From the NCBI GenBank assembly GCA_028712795.1, contig JAQTPT010000011.1:1-64000 (forward strand): a stretch of 64,000 bases of DNA, written 5' to 3'. Origin of the DNA: Methylococcales bacterium. Its GTDB lineage: Bacteria > Pseudomonadota > Gammaproteobacteria > Methylococcales > Methylomonadaceae. The translations under genes were made by a program, and so were the position numbers. Shown piece by piece: positions 1-10,371 of this stretch (positions are counted from its first letter, which is position 1; the number at the start of each line of letters is the position of its first letter). The notes beneath the pieces were generated by a model, which was not told the origin of the DNA, did no database searches, and saw only the letters and a list, made by a program, of their open reading frames with translations.

Positions 1-2
1 AC

Positions 3-92
3 GATTACGTTTATGATCGCGTGTCTGGGCGATTCGAACTTCCCTCTTTGGCAGATTTAATTACTCAAAAAGCGCAAACCTTGCAGGTTTGA
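3..92 (+). CDS. 3' end of an unidentified gene (partial)
   Basis: An open frame enters from the left edge and stops with TGA at 90-92, giving 29 residues that include a DRVSGRFELPSLADL stretch with normal amino-acid balance. It could be the C-terminus of a real protein, but nothing here identifies a family. Noise is a real alternative, because 29 codons without a stop is weak evidence. Positions 93-323, which follow, show no gene. Confidence 0.3.
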   Translation, partial: DYVYDRVSGRFELPSLADLITQKAQTLQV

Positions 93-323
93 TGTTGGTT
101 TTCCCCTGGAATTTAAAGTAGATACCAAAGTTTCGTACCCCAAAAAATTGTAATGTTCATTTTAATATCCATGCCCAAGGACATGGAATTGCATTAACAC
201 CCTTAAAGTGCGGGGTTAGCTGTCCTTCATAAAAGGCAAGCTTGAGAGTTTAGTACCAATTTCTGAATTTAAACCTTCGGTATCGAAATAATAACCTTCA
301 GCCCAAAAATGATTCTCCCAATA

Positions 324-425
324 AGGAATGAGCATGAAATAACCTGATCAAGTTCATGCTTCGATAAACCCGGCATTATTGGTATGTGAGTTCCAAGTTG
401 CTCAACTTATTTCATGCTCGTTCCT
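324..425 (+). repeat. 102-bp TA-flanked mini-element, copy 1
   Basis: This is the first of three near-identical 102-bp units in the window (others at 4396-4497 and, inverted, 26046-26147). The unit has long inverted ends (AGGAAYGAGCATGAAATAA and its complement) around a conserved core, and is flanked by TA on both sides (322-323 and 425-426). This copy has a T in place of C in the left end. It has no coding capacity. The TA flanks and inverted ends suggest a non-autonomous (MITE-like) relative of an IS630/Tc1-type element; the parent is not in the window. Confidence 0.85.
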
Positions 426-563
426 AAGGATGCTGCTTGAGCTCAGGAAACGTACTGAACGCTCTTATTGGTGATTTTTCCTGTTATTTTGATTACTTAT
501 TCCCGACTCTGATGACAATATAAATCTTTCTGTAGAAATGTCCTATTTAATTCAACCATTTCG

Positions 564-866
564 CTTGATCTGGATTAGCGATAGAGGCCATCAATATGCC
601 TAAAATAGTCACCGCGCACTATTACTGGAGTATGGTATTACCCAGAGCATTAGTTTGAAAAGCAGATGCTGGAATAATGCAGTCTCAGAAAGTTTCTTTC
701 AGACCCTGAAAACAGAATAACTTCATCATCAGCATTATCAAGCCAGGGCTGAGACTAAGCTGGATATATTTGAATACATTGAGGTGTTTTATAATAGTGT
801 GTAGCTTCATTCGACGAATTACTGTTTGTCGCCAATGAATTACGAAATGCAGCTAAAATCTGCTTA
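564..866 (+). pseudogene. IS3-family transposase (OrfB) 3' fragment, degenerate
   Basis: Conceptual translation shows the end of an IS3-type integrase-core transposase: a DRGHQYA segment (one catalytic Asp of the DDE core), then SRCWNNAVSESFFQTLKTE (catalytic Glu region), then IFEYIEVFYN and an LSPMNYE-like end. The frame is broken by stops (after KTE, after the YNSV segment) and by at least one shift between the first two blocks. The 5' two thirds of the gene and all of OrfA are missing, so this is a dead remnant. The family call rests on the classic W-D/N-NAV-ESFF motif. Confidence 0.8.
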
Positions 867-1329
867 ACCTTGTGTCCGGAAAACTTTTGTCACATCACCT
901 ATCACTGGTAACCATGAACGCAGCATTAAATTCTGCCAGGATGTCGTTAATTTCTTTGTACTATCGTGTTTATTCTATCAATCTTCCTCATGCTACGGTG
1001 ACTGGTTATAAATAACACCCGGTTTATAAAATTAGCACTATCAAAAAAATTTTGCCATTCCTAACTGAATTTGCTGGTTTGTACGTTCTTGGTGGTAGGT
1101 TGAATAATTATCAAGGAGACTTTATCCCTTTTTAGTATAATATCTGACATGTAAATGCTTTTTGTATTCTCAATAACTTGTAAAAAACAACAAGTGACTT
1201 TATTACACTATAAGCCATCACACAAATAGCCTGGATTCTCTCGAACATGTTTGTTATACATCCATGTGTTTGTGCTAACTTCAGTTTGAACGTATATTAG
1301 GCGGTTGTTTTAATAGCCGGATTTAATTG
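867..1329. other. Intergenic stretch before uvrA, no gene seen
   Basis: About 460 bp of AT-rich sequence between the IS3 fossil and uvrA. I see no ORF of useful length, no repeat and no clear LexA (SOS) box. The promoter of uvrA must lie here but I cannot place it with confidence. Confidence 0.5.
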
Positions 1330-4155
1330 ATGGATACCATAAGCATACGCGGCGCCAGAACGCATAACCTGAAAAATATTGATATTGATCTGCCCAGGGA
1401 TAAACTGATTGTCATCACCGGTCTGTCCGGTTCCGGTAAATCATCACTCGCGTTTGACACTATTTATGCCGAGGGACAAAGGCGCTATGTAGAATCACTG
1501 TCCGCATACGCGCGTCAGTTTTTATCCATTATGGAAAAACCGGATGTTGACCATATTGAAGGATTGTCCCCCGCGATTTCTATCGAACAAAAATCCACCT
1601 CGCATAATCCACGCTCAACCGTCGGCACGATCACCGAAATCTATGATTATCTAAGGCTGTTATATGCGCGCGCAGGCACACCGCGCTGCCCTGAACATCA
1701 TATTTCACTGGAAGCGCAAACGGTGAGCCAGATGGTTGATCACATTCTTGCGCAGCCGCAAGACCAACGCTGGATGTTGTTAGCTCCTGTCGTGAATGAT
1801 CGTAAAGGCGAACATAGTCAGTTACTGGATGATTTGCGCGCCCAGGGCTTCATACGCGCCCGTATTGATGGCGTTGTTTATGATTTGGATGAAGCCCCGG
1901 TTTTGGACCTGAAAAAGAAACATACCATAGAAGTGGTTGTCGACCGTTTCAAAGTGCGTGAGGATATTGCTCTACGGTTATCCGAATCATTTGAGACGGC
2001 TTTGCGTATTGCCGACGGCATCGCTATTGCAGCATGTATCGATGATGCGACTGAACTTTTGTTTTCTGAGCGTTATGCCTGCCCTCACTGTGGCTACAGC
2101 CTAAGCGAATTGGAGCCACGCATATTCTCATTTAACAACCCTAAAGGCGCGTGCAGCAGTTGTGATGGTTTGGGCGTAAGGCAGCATTTTGATGCCGACC
2201 TTATTGTCCATAATCCGGACATCAGCCTAGCGGGTGGGGCCATTCGCGGTTGGGACCGGCGCAATGCCTATTATTACCAAATGATCTGTTCCTTAGCCCA
2301 ACATTACGGTTTTGATCTTGAAGCGCCCTTTTCAGAATTATCCAAAGAAGCTCAAGACGTGGTGCTTTATGGCAGCGGCAATACGGCCATCGAATTTAAG
2401 TTCATGAGCGGAACGGGCTCAGTGAAAAAAAAGAAACATCGTTTTGAAGGCATTATCGCTAATATGGAGCGGCGTTACCATGAGACCGATTCGCAAATGG
2501 TGCGCGAAGAACTGGCAAAATACCGCTCACATAGACCCTGTAATGTGTGCAATGGCGCACGGCTTAATGTCGCCGCACGAAATGTCTTCATTGAAGAATT
2601 TCCGATACAGCAACTCACACATTTACCCATCCGCAAATCGCTGGCTTTCTTTCAGCAGCTCAGGCTGCCAGGTCAGCGGGGTGAAATTTCTGTAAAAATC
2701 ATTAAAGAAATCCAGGATCGGTTGGAGTTTCTGGTTAATGTCGGGCTGGACTACTTGACGCTGGATCGCAGTGCAGACACCCTCTCCGGCGGTGAAGCGC
2801 AACGCATCCGCTTAGCCAGTCAAATCGGCGCCGGTTTGGTTGGCGTCATGTATGTGCTTGATGAACCGTCCATAGGCTTGCATCAACGCGACAACCAGCG
2901 TTTGCTCAATACCTTGTTTCATCTGCGCGATTTAGGCAATACCGTTATCGTTGTTGAGCATGATGAAGATGCCATACGCTCAGCCCAGCATATTGTCGAT
3001 ATTGGTCCGGGCGCAGGGGTTCATGGCGGACGCATCATTGCCCAGGGTACGCTAGATGATATTCTTAATAGCGAAGATTCATTAACGGGTCGATATTTGT
3101 CGGGTAAAACCGGCATTGTAATTCCCGATAAATTAACCCAGGCTAATAAAGACAAACAAATCACCATCCGCAATGCTTACGGAAATAATCTGAAGAATGT
3201 GGATATTTCCTTTCCTGTTGGTTTGTTAACTTGTGTAACGGGTGTGTCGGGCTCGGGTAAGTCAACGTTGGTTAACGACACGTTATACTGCCATGCGGCA
3301 CGCTTGATTAATCGTGCCGGCGTTATTCCCGCGCCCTGCGATGCCGTTGAAGGACTGGAGCATTTTGATAAAGTGGTCGATATAGACCAAAGTCCGATTG
3401 GCCGAACGCCGCGCTCCAATCCTGCAACCTATACGGGTTTATTTACGCCAATACGCGAGCTTTTTTCAGCGACTCCTGAAGCGCGCTCGCGAGGTTACAC
3501 ACCCGGCCGATTCAGTTTTAACGTCAAAGGCGGCCGCTGCGAAGCCTGTAAGGGGGATGGCGTTATTAAAGTTGAAATGCACTTTTTGCCTGACATTTTC
3601 GTGCATTGCGATGCTTGCAACGGAAAGCGTTATAACCGCGAAACCCTGGAAATACGTTATAAAGGCAAAACTATCAATCAAGTGCTGGATATGACCGTAG
3701 AAGATGCGGCTGAATTCTTCAGTCCTGTACCGGCTTTAGCCAGGAAATTACATACATTAACCGAGGTAGGATTAAGTTATATTACCTTGGGACAAAATGC
3801 GACTACTTTGTCTGGCGGCGAAGCACAACGAGTGAAACTCTCCAAGGAACTCTCCAAACGCGATACCGGCAAGACCTTATATATTTTGGATGAGCCCACG
3901 ACGGGTTTGCATTTTCATGATATAAAACAATTGCTGGGCGTGTTACACACCCTGCGCGATCACGGCAACACGGTTATTGTTATAGAACACAATCTGGATG
4001 TAATTAAAACAGCTGACTGGCTAATTGATATGGGGCCTGAAGGCGGTGATGGCGGCGGCACACTAGTTGCTGAAGGGTCGCCGAAGCAAGTTTCTGAAAA
4101 TGAGGCTTCGTATACGGGGCACTATTTAAAGCGGTTTTTTGAAAAAAGACTATAG
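1330..4155 (+). CDS. uvrA: UvrABC excinuclease subunit A
   Basis: UvrA is the damage-recognising ATPase of nucleotide excision repair; it dimerises and loads UvrB at lesions. The protein is 941 aa, the normal length. It has two ABC ATPase modules, each with a Walker A (GLSGSGKSS near residue 31; GVSGSGKST near 640) and a signature LSGGEAQR. Zinc-binding CxxC pairs are visible (CPHC/CSSC near 255-282; CEAC/CDAC near 740-760), as is the UvrB-binding region. I place the start at ATG 1330; an in-frame TTG lies directly before it, and the ribosome site is weak. A transporter follows 420 bp downstream. UvrA and this MFS gene are often neighbours in gammaproteobacteria, usually with ssb, which is absent here. 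Confidence 0.97.
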   Translation: MDTISIRGARTHNLKNIDIDLPRDKLIVITGLSGSGKSSLAFDTIYAEGQRRYVESLSAYARQFLSIMEKPDVDHIEGLSPAISIEQKSTSHNPRSTVGTITEIYDYLRLLYARAGTPRCPEHHISLEAQTVSQMVDHILAQPQDQRWMLLAPVVNDRKGEHSQLLDDLRAQGFIRARIDGVVYDLDEAPVLDLKKKHTIEVVVDRFKVREDIALRLSESFETALRIADGIAIAACIDDATELLFSERYACPHCGYSLSELEPRIFSFNNPKGACSSCDGLGVRQHFDADLIVHNPDISLAGGAIRGWDRRNAYYYQMICSLAQHYGFDLEAPFSELSKEAQDVVLYGSGNTAIEFKFMSGTGSVKKKKHRFEGIIANMERRYHETDSQMVREELAKYRSHRPCNVCNGARLNVAARNVFIEEFPIQQLTHLPIRKSLAFFQQLRLPGQRGEISVKIIKEIQDRLEFLVNVGLDYLTLDRSADTLSGGEAQRIRLASQIGAGLVGVMYVLDEPSIGLHQRDNQRLLNTLFHLRDLGNTVIVVEHDEDAIRSAQHIVDIGPGAGVHGGRIIAQGTLDDILNSEDSLTGRYLSGKTGIVIPDKLTQANKDKQITIRNAYGNNLKNVDISFPVGLLTCVTGVSGSGKSTLVNDTLYCHAARLINRAGVIPAPCDAVEGLEHFDKVVDIDQSPIGRTPRSNPATYTGLFTPIRELFSATPEARSRGYTPGRFSFNVKGGRCEACKGDGVIKVEMHFLPDIFVHCDACNGKRYNRETLEIRYKGKTINQVLDMTVEDAAEFFSPVPALARKLHTLTEVGLSYITLGQNATTLSGGEAQRVKLSKELSKRDTGKTLYILDEPTTGLHFHDIKQLLGVLHTLRDHGNTVIVIEHNLDVIKTADWLIDMGPEGGDGGGTLVAEGSPKQVSENEASYTGHYLKRFFEKRL

Positions 4156-4210
4156 ACAATTATTCATGCGGAGAGACTATTTTTCGCTAAGGCAAAAAGC
4201 AGTAGCTTCT

Positions 4211-4259
4211 CGTGGAAGCGGCCTTAAGTGAGCTCTGCGAGGCTAAGGCCGCTCCTACG
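4211..4259. repeat. REP-like hairpin after uvrA
   Basis: Two 16-bp arms (4211-4226 and 4244-4259) are inverted copies with two mismatches; the inner ten bases AGCGGCCTTA/TAAGGCCGCT pair perfectly. The sequence resembles the extragenic palindromes containing GTAGGAGCGGC that are common in gammaproteobacteria. There is no T-run after it, so it is not a typical intrinsic terminator, although it could protect the uvrA transcript's 3' end. Confidence 0.6.
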
Positions 4260-4395
4260 ATAAATCCTGTATGTCTATGTTATGTTATTTTATTGGTTTT
4301 CCTGAACTAAAATGTTTGCGAATATATGTACTGGTGGCTATTCTCCTGAAAACATGCTGTCAGCTGAAAGATTGTTATAATGGCTATTATAACTA

Positions 4396-4497
4396 AGGAA
4401 CGAGCATGAAATAACCTGATCAAGTTCATGCTTCGATAAGCCCGGCATTATTGGTATGTGAGTTCCAAGTTGCTCAACTTATTTCATGCTCGTTCCT
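4396..4497 (+). repeat. 102-bp TA-flanked mini-element, copy 2
   Basis: Same unit and orientation as the copy at 324-425, differing at very few positions. It is flanked by TA at 4394-4395 and 4497-4498. It lies in the uvrA-MFS intergenic region, 78 bp upstream of the MFS start codon, so it could affect that gene's transcription or mRNA folding. Confidence 0.85.
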
Positions 4498-4574
4498 AAG
4501 CGACAATAAGCAGGGTGTTGTTATAGTGCACTGTTTTTCAAATTGAAATTTTAGGTACAAAGGAGCAACTGGTT

Positions 4575-5966
4575 TTGACAAAAGTGCAGGATATTACGAG
4601 TCCGATGACTTCATCGGAAAAGCGCGCAACATGGTCTTTAGCAAGCATTTATGCCTTGCGGATGCTTGGCTTGTTTTTGATTTTGCCAGTGCTGTCATTA
4701 TTTGCCGAACAACTTGATGGCTCAACGCCTTCATTAATCGGAATGGCCATTGGTATTTATGGCATTAGCCAGGCAATCTTGCAAATTCCTTTTGGCTTAA
4801 TGTCAGATCGTTTTGGCAGGAAAAGAATTATTATCATTGGCTTGGTGCTGTTTATGATAGGCAGTATTGTTGCGGCTGTTTCAACCAGTATTTACGGCGT
4901 TTTATTGGGTCGGGCCATACAAGGGTCAGGGGCAATAGCCGGACCTATTATGGCTTTGGTGGCAGATTTGACCCAGGAAGTGCATCGCACTAAAGCGATG
5001 GCGTTAATTGGTCTCAGCATCGGCGTATCTTTTGGCGTTGCTATTGCCGCTGGCCCGGTGATTGCCGGATTTATTGGCGTTCACGGGATATTCTGGCTGA
5101 TTGCTGGGTTGTCGTTGCTGGCGATCTGGATCATTCGTTATAGGGTGCCAGATCCGCGGCAATCTAAAGTGCATCGCGATGCAGAGCTTGTTCCCGGTCA
5201 GTTTTTTAATAGCTTAAAAAACAACGAATTATTGCGGCTTAATTATGGTATTTTTACTTTACATGCCATTTTAACGGCTAGTTTTGTGGTTGTGCCTTTA
5301 TTAATGCGAGATACCGGATTATTACCTGCCGAGCACTGGAAAGTTTATTTGCCGGTTTTTGTTATCTCAATGGCCGCCATTATTCCGTTCGTTATTTTGG
5401 CAGAAAAAAAACGCAAAATGAAACCGGTTTTTATCGGCGCAATCGGTTCACTGGTTTTGGCTGATCTGGGTTTAATGCAGTTTCATGCTTCTTTGCCAGC
5501 AATAATTGGCTTCCTCTGGTTGTTTTTCACCGGTTTTAATTTGTTGGAAGCAACTTTGCCTTCTTTAATATCCAAAACTGCCCCGGGTGATTTAAGAGGT
5601 ACGGCGATGGGTGTTTATTCAACCTGTCAGTTTTTGGGCGCAGGCATTGGCGGCGGGATAGGCGGCTGGTGTTATGGGGAATTTGGCGCAGCCGGGGTGT
5701 TTTTATTTTGCGCGGCAGCAGCATTTAGCTGGTTGGTACTTTCATTTAGCATGAAACCGCCACGGTATTGGGCGAATTTGCTCATCTCATTAGAAAAAAT
5801 TAGCGAGCAACAAGCAAACGATTTTGTTGCCAAAATGTTGGACATCAAAGGCGTTGAGGATATTACTTTGCATTACGACGAGGGCGTGGCATATCTTAAA
5901 GTGGATAATCAACAATTAGATAGGGAACAGTTACAAACTCTTATTACGCTCTATGTGAACACATAA
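4575..5966 (+). CDS. MFS transporter with C-terminal YAM-like domain (YajR type)
   Basis: A 463-residue inner-membrane protein of the major facilitator superfamily with about 12 hydrophobic segments and the loop 2-3 motif (GLMSDRFGRKRII, about residues 76-88). The last ~65 residues are soluble and alternate in a ferredoxin-like pattern (LISLEKI...VAKMLDIKGVEDITLHYDEGVAYLKVD is split here by gaps), matching the extra YAM domain of E. coli YajR (454 aa). The substrate is unknown; YajR is a proton-driven exporter by structure. The start is TTG at 4575, chosen because AAAGGAGC lies 9 bp upstream and no ATG is nearby until codon 11. Confidence 0.85.
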   Translation: MTKVQDITSPMTSSEKRATWSLASIYALRMLGLFLILPVLSLFAEQLDGSTPSLIGMAIGIYGISQAILQIPFGLMSDRFGRKRIIIIGLVLFMIGSIVAAVSTSIYGVLLGRAIQGSGAIAGPIMALVADLTQEVHRTKAMALIGLSIGVSFGVAIAAGPVIAGFIGVHGIFWLIAGLSLLAIWIIRYRVPDPRQSKVHRDAELVPGQFFNSLKNNELLRLNYGIFTLHAILTASFVVVPLLMRDTGLLPAEHWKVYLPVFVISMAAIIPFVILAEKKRKMKPVFIGAIGSLVLADLGLMQFHASLPAIIGFLWLFFTGFNLLEATLPSLISKTAPGDLRGTAMGVYSTCQFLGAGIGGGIGGWCYGEFGAAGVFLFCAAAAFSWLVLSFSMKPPRYWANLLISLEKISEQQANDFVAKMLDIKGVEDITLHYDEGVAYLKVDNQQLDREQLQTLITLYVNT

Positions 5967-5988
5967 TTCACTTTTCAAACCCAACGGT

Positions 5989-6504
5989 TTAACCCAGTCC
6001 CAACATCTGTCCAATGGCAAACGCGCCCAAATAAGTCACGGTAAAGTAAAGAATTGATAAAACCAAGCTGGCGGCAAGATTGATAGCGAGGGTTTTTCTG
6101 AACAGATAGGCCAGCACCGAAAACTCCCAGATGAACAGTAAACCCAAGCTATAGTAACTTAAAAGATCTTCGCTCACAGTCAGCCAAATTAAAACGGGGA
6201 TAACAAAAAGGGAGATTATATTTGCACAAAATAAAATGGCTGTGGTTGTTTGTATATAGGCGTATAAGGTCTTGTTTAAACGCAAAATAAAACCAATAAA
6301 CATAAGGGTCAACAGTGTTTGTATGGCAACTTCAGTAAAGGATTCGAACGGGTCGTCAGTCATATTCGCTTGCATAAAATACTCAACAATAAAATAGAAC
6401 AACAGATTTTGTTTAAAAAAACCCGTTGATCTGGTTAACTTGAGCGGGTTGTGTTTAAACCAGCACAAAGGTAAATATTGTCTCAGAATTTCAACAGCTA
6501 ACAT
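5989..6504 (-). CDS. Small multi-spanning inner-membrane protein, unknown function
   Basis: 171 residues with a short amphipathic N-terminal part (about 1-40) followed by four or five hydrophobic helices. The overall look (EILRQYLPL... then an alternating helix bundle) recalls small YIP1-like membrane proteins, but I cannot assign a family firmly. I kept the first ATG because the N-terminal 40 residues look like folded protein rather than read-through; a later in-frame ATG (residue 44) is possible. The gene converges on the MFS gene with a 22-bp gap. Confidence 0.6.
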   Translation of the reverse strand: MLAVEILRQYLPLCWFKHNPLKLTRSTGFFKQNLLFYFIVEYFMQANMTDDPFESFTEVAIQTLLTLMFIGFILRLNKTLYAYIQTTTAILFCANIISLFVIPVLIWLTVSEDLLSYYSLGLLFIWEFSVLAYLFRKTLAINLAASLVLSILYFTVTYLGAFAIGQMLGLG

Positions 6505-6556
6505 GGCAAGTCATGCTTGATTGTAGTGACGACTGCATGTTATTTATAACCTCTCA

Positions 6557-7978
6557 TTATTCTTTGAATTTCGATAGATCCAAATAGTTAGTGTGGCTAT
6601 CATCATGGTGATGGGTGTGAACTGGCTCATCATAAGAGCCAAAGTTATCATTCAAAGATTGCACCAGATCTTTTGTTTTATCGGTTAACTGCATTAAGCG
6701 CGTTTTCATTTTTTTATTCCAGGCCACCGGTTCGGTGAGCGGGAAAAGCATCCGAACAAAGGTTAAATTTTGCTCGAAGAGGCTGGCCAGATTCTCTAAT
6801 AAATGCAATTCTTGTTGCCGATCATTCAGTTTTTTGATGATTAATTTGGCGACTAGCTTGCTGATAATGAGATGTATGGGGACCATAATCGCCAGCAGAA
6901 TCACCAAGACTATTGGCCCAATGATAGGGTCAATTAAAAACTCTAAAATTCCTACATTTATTTCTGCAAAAACCGCCAGGGTAGCAAAAAAGCAAAGGAC
7001 AATCAGGCTGGATATATTGACGCGCTCCTTCCATAAAACAATAGCTTTTTTTATTTCCGGAATCACTACGTTTTCAATGTCGCTTATGCTTTTTTCCAGT
7101 GAGTCGAGAATACGGTAGGATCGGTCATAGGCAACATTGTCCATACGCTGGTCTATTTCGGAAAAGTCGACTTTGTTGAGAGGATTAATGCTGTTTTGCG
7201 GATTAGGTACAATAATAAATTGCCCGGTATTCAGGCCCATTGCAGACAGTTTTTTTTGCCAGGAAGAAATGATTTCATTGGCTTTGGCAGGATTGAGCAT
7301 TGCTAAAGGCTCATCAATCAAGTAAACAAATCTGTTCGAGTCCTGGTGAACAATAATTTGCTGTGTCAATTCATCAAGCATCGGTGCTGCCGATTCAAAT
7401 ACATCGGTGAAAACTAACACCAGATCGGAGTGTTCAATGACATGTTTTATTAACATTGAATTAATCGGACTGGTTGACGCAGCGCTTATATTGGGCGAAT
7501 CAATGAATAACCTGCCTTTTAGGCGCTCGCTATTGATAGTTTTTAATTCCAGGTATGAATTAATACGGCTGCCTTCACCTTTTTGCAGTTGCTCAATTCT
7601 TTTGCTGATTTGGTAAAAGGGATAACGAGGATCAACGTCCAGCGCTGAACCGGGCAATGTCGCAGAGATGGATTGGCTATTTTGCAATAGAACTGTAAAT
7701 TTGTGGCTGGATGCTTGAATACCCGAGAGCGTCTGCTGCGCACCCAGATAGCTGTTGATAAACCGGGATTTAGCCGTTGAATTGCCCCCTATTAAACTGA
7801 CTATTGGCCACCATGAGTTTTTACAGGCGGTCGTTTCATCCATTTCGATGAGTCCGAGATCGTATTCAATTTGATCAAGATCATGAAAGACTTTTGCTGC
7901 TTTCAGCAATACCGGATTGTCATTGGCAAAGTGTTTTTCAAGGTTGATCAGGTACTTGCTTGCGGTCTTTTCAGTCAT
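6557..7978 (-). CDS. Dynamin-like large GTPase with two membrane segments
   Basis: 473 residues. The N-terminal half carries a P-loop (GGNSTAKS, residues 64-71) in a fold order typical of dynamin/EHD-like membrane-remodelling GTPases, followed by a DSPNI segment in the G3 position and a hydrophobic strand ending in LIDEP where the G4 motif would be. About residues 315-380 form two hydrophobic helices, then a helical C-terminus with a His-rich tail. The P-loop has Ala where the consensus GxxxxGK[ST] has Gly, and no NKxD is visible, so nucleotide specificity is uncertain. Probably membrane-anchored and facing the cytoplasm. Not part of an obvious operon. Confidence 0.65.
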   Translation of the reverse strand: MTEKTASKYLINLEKHFANDNPVLLKAAKVFHDLDQIEYDLGLIEMDETTACKNSWWPIVSLIGGNSTAKSRFINSYLGAQQTLSGIQASSHKFTVLLQNSQSISATLPGSALDVDPRYPFYQISKRIEQLQKGEGSRINSYLELKTINSERLKGRLFIDSPNISAASTSPINSMLIKHVIEHSDLVLVFTDVFESAAPMLDELTQQIIVHQDSNRFVYLIDEPLAMLNPAKANEIISSWQKKLSAMGLNTGQFIIVPNPQNSINPLNKVDFSEIDQRMDNVAYDRSYRILDSLEKSISDIENVVIPEIKKAIVLWKERVNISSLIVLCFFATLAVFAEINVGILEFLIDPIIGPIVLVILLAIMVPIHLIISKLVAKLIIKKLNDRQQELHLLENLASLFEQNLTFVRMLFPLTEPVAWNKKMKTRLMQLTDKTKDLVQSLNDNFGSYDEPVHTHHHDDSHTNYLDLSKFKE

Positions 7979-8199
7979 CAGTGTGATCCCAAGTTTACTG
8001 AGTTTTAATGGAAATATAGCTATTTGAAGTATACACCCAACATTGTTTCTATAAAAATAAAAAACAAGGGAATATCAAAGCAATTCAATGGGTGAATAAC
8101 GAAACATTTTTAACAGTCTGGTGTTATTTTCCGTACTCGGATAGACTGGATTCATAGTATATTATCCCCAATTTTTAATAAGCTACCTGCAGGAGTAAA

Positions 8200-8595
8200 A
8201 TGACGGAATGGAATGCAAATTGGGTTAAATTTCCAACCTTAATGCTAATGTCGCTTTCACTAATGCTGTTTGGTTGCGGGACGCCTTTATTCGGAGGCTA
8301 TGGCGCAAAGGGCCAGTCAAGGGAAGAGTTTACGCGCTATGTGGAGAGCGTGTTTCGATTGCAAAATAGCATAACCAGCGAAATTATGGCGTTGCAGGAG
8401 GCGGATGCTACTGACTATCCAGGTTTATCAAAGGCCGAGCAAAACATGCAAGAAGCTTGCGCTCCCCTTAATGAATATGTTTCCCGAGAAAGTGAAGGGT
8501 TAGATACTGGGCTTTTTTTGCGTCGGCGGGTTGAAAAAACAGCTGTGGAATGTGAGCAGAACGCACTAAAAGTTAAGGCTCTGCTCGAACATTGA
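8200..8595 (+). CDS. Small predicted lipoprotein
   Basis: 131 residues starting at ATG with a good ribosome site (CAGGAG, 5-6 bp spacing). The N-terminus has a hydrophobic stretch ending in a lipobox LFGC (Cys at about residue 27), so it should be lipidated and exported. The mature part is mostly helical and charged, with two further cysteines (about residues 87 and 118) that could form a disulfide. I know of no function. It is transcribed divergently from the GTPase gene. Confidence 0.7.
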   Translation: MTEWNANWVKFPTLMLMSLSLMLFGCGTPLFGGYGAKGQSREEFTRYVESVFRLQNSITSEIMALQEADATDYPGLSKAEQNMQEACAPLNEYVSRESEGLDTGLFLRRRVEKTAVECEQNALKVKALLEH

Positions 8596-8671
8596 CAACA
8601 TTCAGGAGGTGTTCACTAAATATCTTGGCTCTATGTTATTTACATCGGGTAATTTTACCCAAGCTTGCATC

Positions 8672-8700
8672 TTTTAAGATAAAACATTTTTATCTTAAAA
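8672..8700. other. Perfect AT-only palindrome in a gene-free stretch
   Basis: Thirteen-base arms (TTTTAAGATAAAA and its exact complement) separated by CAT. It lies in the 338-bp gap 8596-8933 between a lipoprotein gene and the convergent MgtC-like gene, where a bidirectional transcription stop would be expected. There is no clean T-run, so the terminator role is an inference. The rest of the gap shows nothing else. Confidence 0.55.
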
Positions 8701-8933
8701 TAAAAAACGGATTGATAGATAAATGAAAATTGAAAGGAACATTGAAAATCGTCATACGAGCATTCGCTTCAGGCTGGACCGTAAATCCTTTTATCATCAA
8801 GCTCAAGACGAACGATTTTCTAATATGACGTACGATGTGAGGTTATCCCTAGAGCCAATCTTCAGAGTCGTTCCCTGCATTATGCGACTTTTTTTGCAGT
8901 CCCGCATTGGCCTGTATTATATTAATAAGTCTG

Positions 8934-10178
8934 TTATGTGATCAATAAACCTGCGATAACCGCTCCCACCAGAGTGCCACCGACTCTAAACGACAAATCC
9001 CAGCCCCCAATAACTCTGGAAAATATGCTTTTGATGCCTGAATTGACAGATACCGCAATAAGGATTGCTTTGGCAGCGACACTGACTTCTAATCCATCCT
9101 TGCTCATTTGTGCCATAGAAAGGGTAATGGGATCAACATCAGCCAGACCAGCGGTAGCCGCCAAAAAGTAAGCACCCATATCGCCGAAATACACTTTTAA
9201 TATCTTGGACAGCAAGAGAATAACGACTAAAAATGCGCCAAACTTCACCGCCATCACTAATTGGAAAGGGTTTTCCAGTTTGATTTCGTCTATGCCTTGG
9301 AACTCCCTCCTATTTTTCCATAACAAGAAAGCTACAAAATAAGTGAAAAATGTCATAACCAACAGCGCGGGAAGTAAAGCACGGGACAAGTCAGGATTAA
9401 TAACCGAAGTGAGAAGGAGGGTGCGGGCAAACATCGTGGCGCATGCGGTTAAAATGCCTGCTGCCAGCACGTTTTCCATGCCGGGTTGTTGCTTTGATAA
9501 TTTTGACAGATTAAAAGTAACGGCTGTTGAAGAGACCAATCCGCCTAAAGCACCGGTTAAAATCGGCCCGTGTTGGTTGCCAACAATCCTGATGGCAAAG
9601 TAGCCCAGATAAGAAATGCCTGCAATCAGCACAACCATTAACCAGATGTCATAAGGATTAAAGGCGTCCCAGGGGCCATAACCCTGATCGGGCAGTATCG
9701 GGAGTATAACAACCGAGATGAGCAACAATTTAAGGGTTGCATTCAGTTCTTCCTGTTCCAGTTTTTTTAGCCACCCATGGAGTAATGGCTTAAAACCCAG
9801 CAACGAGGTAATAACCACTGCGCTTGCTGATGCCAGGGTAATGTGGCCGAAAACCGTTAACGCGCCCAAAGTAAAGGCAATCAGCGAAGCAATGATGCCG
9901 GTAATACTGAAGTCTTGAAATTTGTCGAGACTCTTACTGTAAGCAAGCAGCAAAACCGATGTGAGACCCAGAAAAACAAACCCCATCAAAAAAGCGTCCA
10001 CTTGCTGAGCCAGGATACCCGACAAGCCCCCCAACAAACTAATCATCCCATGGGTGCGCAATCCTGCAACGCGCATGCCCTCGCTCAGGTCTCGGCCACG
10101 CCAGCCACGCTCCAGACCGATTAGCAAACCGATTGCCAAGGCAATTCCCAATAGCTTGAAGTTTTCCAGTTCGCTCAT
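8934..10178 (-). CDS. MgtC/SapB-DUF4010 family membrane protein
   Basis: 414 residues, strongly hydrophobic, with about 12 helices. The first ~130 residues are an MgtC/SapB-like module (LAIGLLIGLERGWR and LRTHGMISLLGG motifs) and the remainder is a DUF4010 module with a Gly/Ala-rich LTGALGGLVSSTAVT helix. The biochemical role of this family is not settled; MgtC proteins are linked to magnesium limitation and membrane energetics. It stands alone on the minus strand. Confidence 0.8.
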   Translation of the reverse strand: MSELENFKLLGIALAIGLLIGLERGWRGRDLSEGMRVAGLRTHGMISLLGGLSGILAQQVDAFLMGFVFLGLTSVLLLAYSKSLDKFQDFSITGIIASLIAFTLGALTVFGHITLASASAVVITSLLGFKPLLHGWLKKLEQEELNATLKLLLISVVILPILPDQGYGPWDAFNPYDIWLMVVLIAGISYLGYFAIRIVGNQHGPILTGALGGLVSSTAVTFNLSKLSKQQPGMENVLAAGILTACATMFARTLLLTSVINPDLSRALLPALLVMTFFTYFVAFLLWKNRREFQGIDEIKLENPFQLVMAVKFGAFLVVILLLSKILKVYFGDMGAYFLAATAGLADVDPITLSMAQMSKDGLEVSVAAKAILIAVSVNSGIKSIFSRVIGGWDLSFRVGGTLVGAVIAGLLIT

Positions 10179-10371
10179 GTGTGTTAACCCAGAGTATTGA
10201 CAATAATCCTAAAAAAAACAGGCCGACTGTAGCTAGGAATCTGATCCGTAAAATTAGCTTCATGCCCGTAAGCGATGCTCATTAAATTCATCAAGCTGAT
10301 ATTTTGCGTTCGCGGGCACACCCCGCTTCTCCGTCATCACTAACTAACCTTAAACTATCTAAATTGTTGGC

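Noticed and set aside
8723..8941. 72-codon plus-strand ORF
   Set aside because: No ribosome site, unusual residue content, and it runs into the end of the convergent MgtC-like gene.
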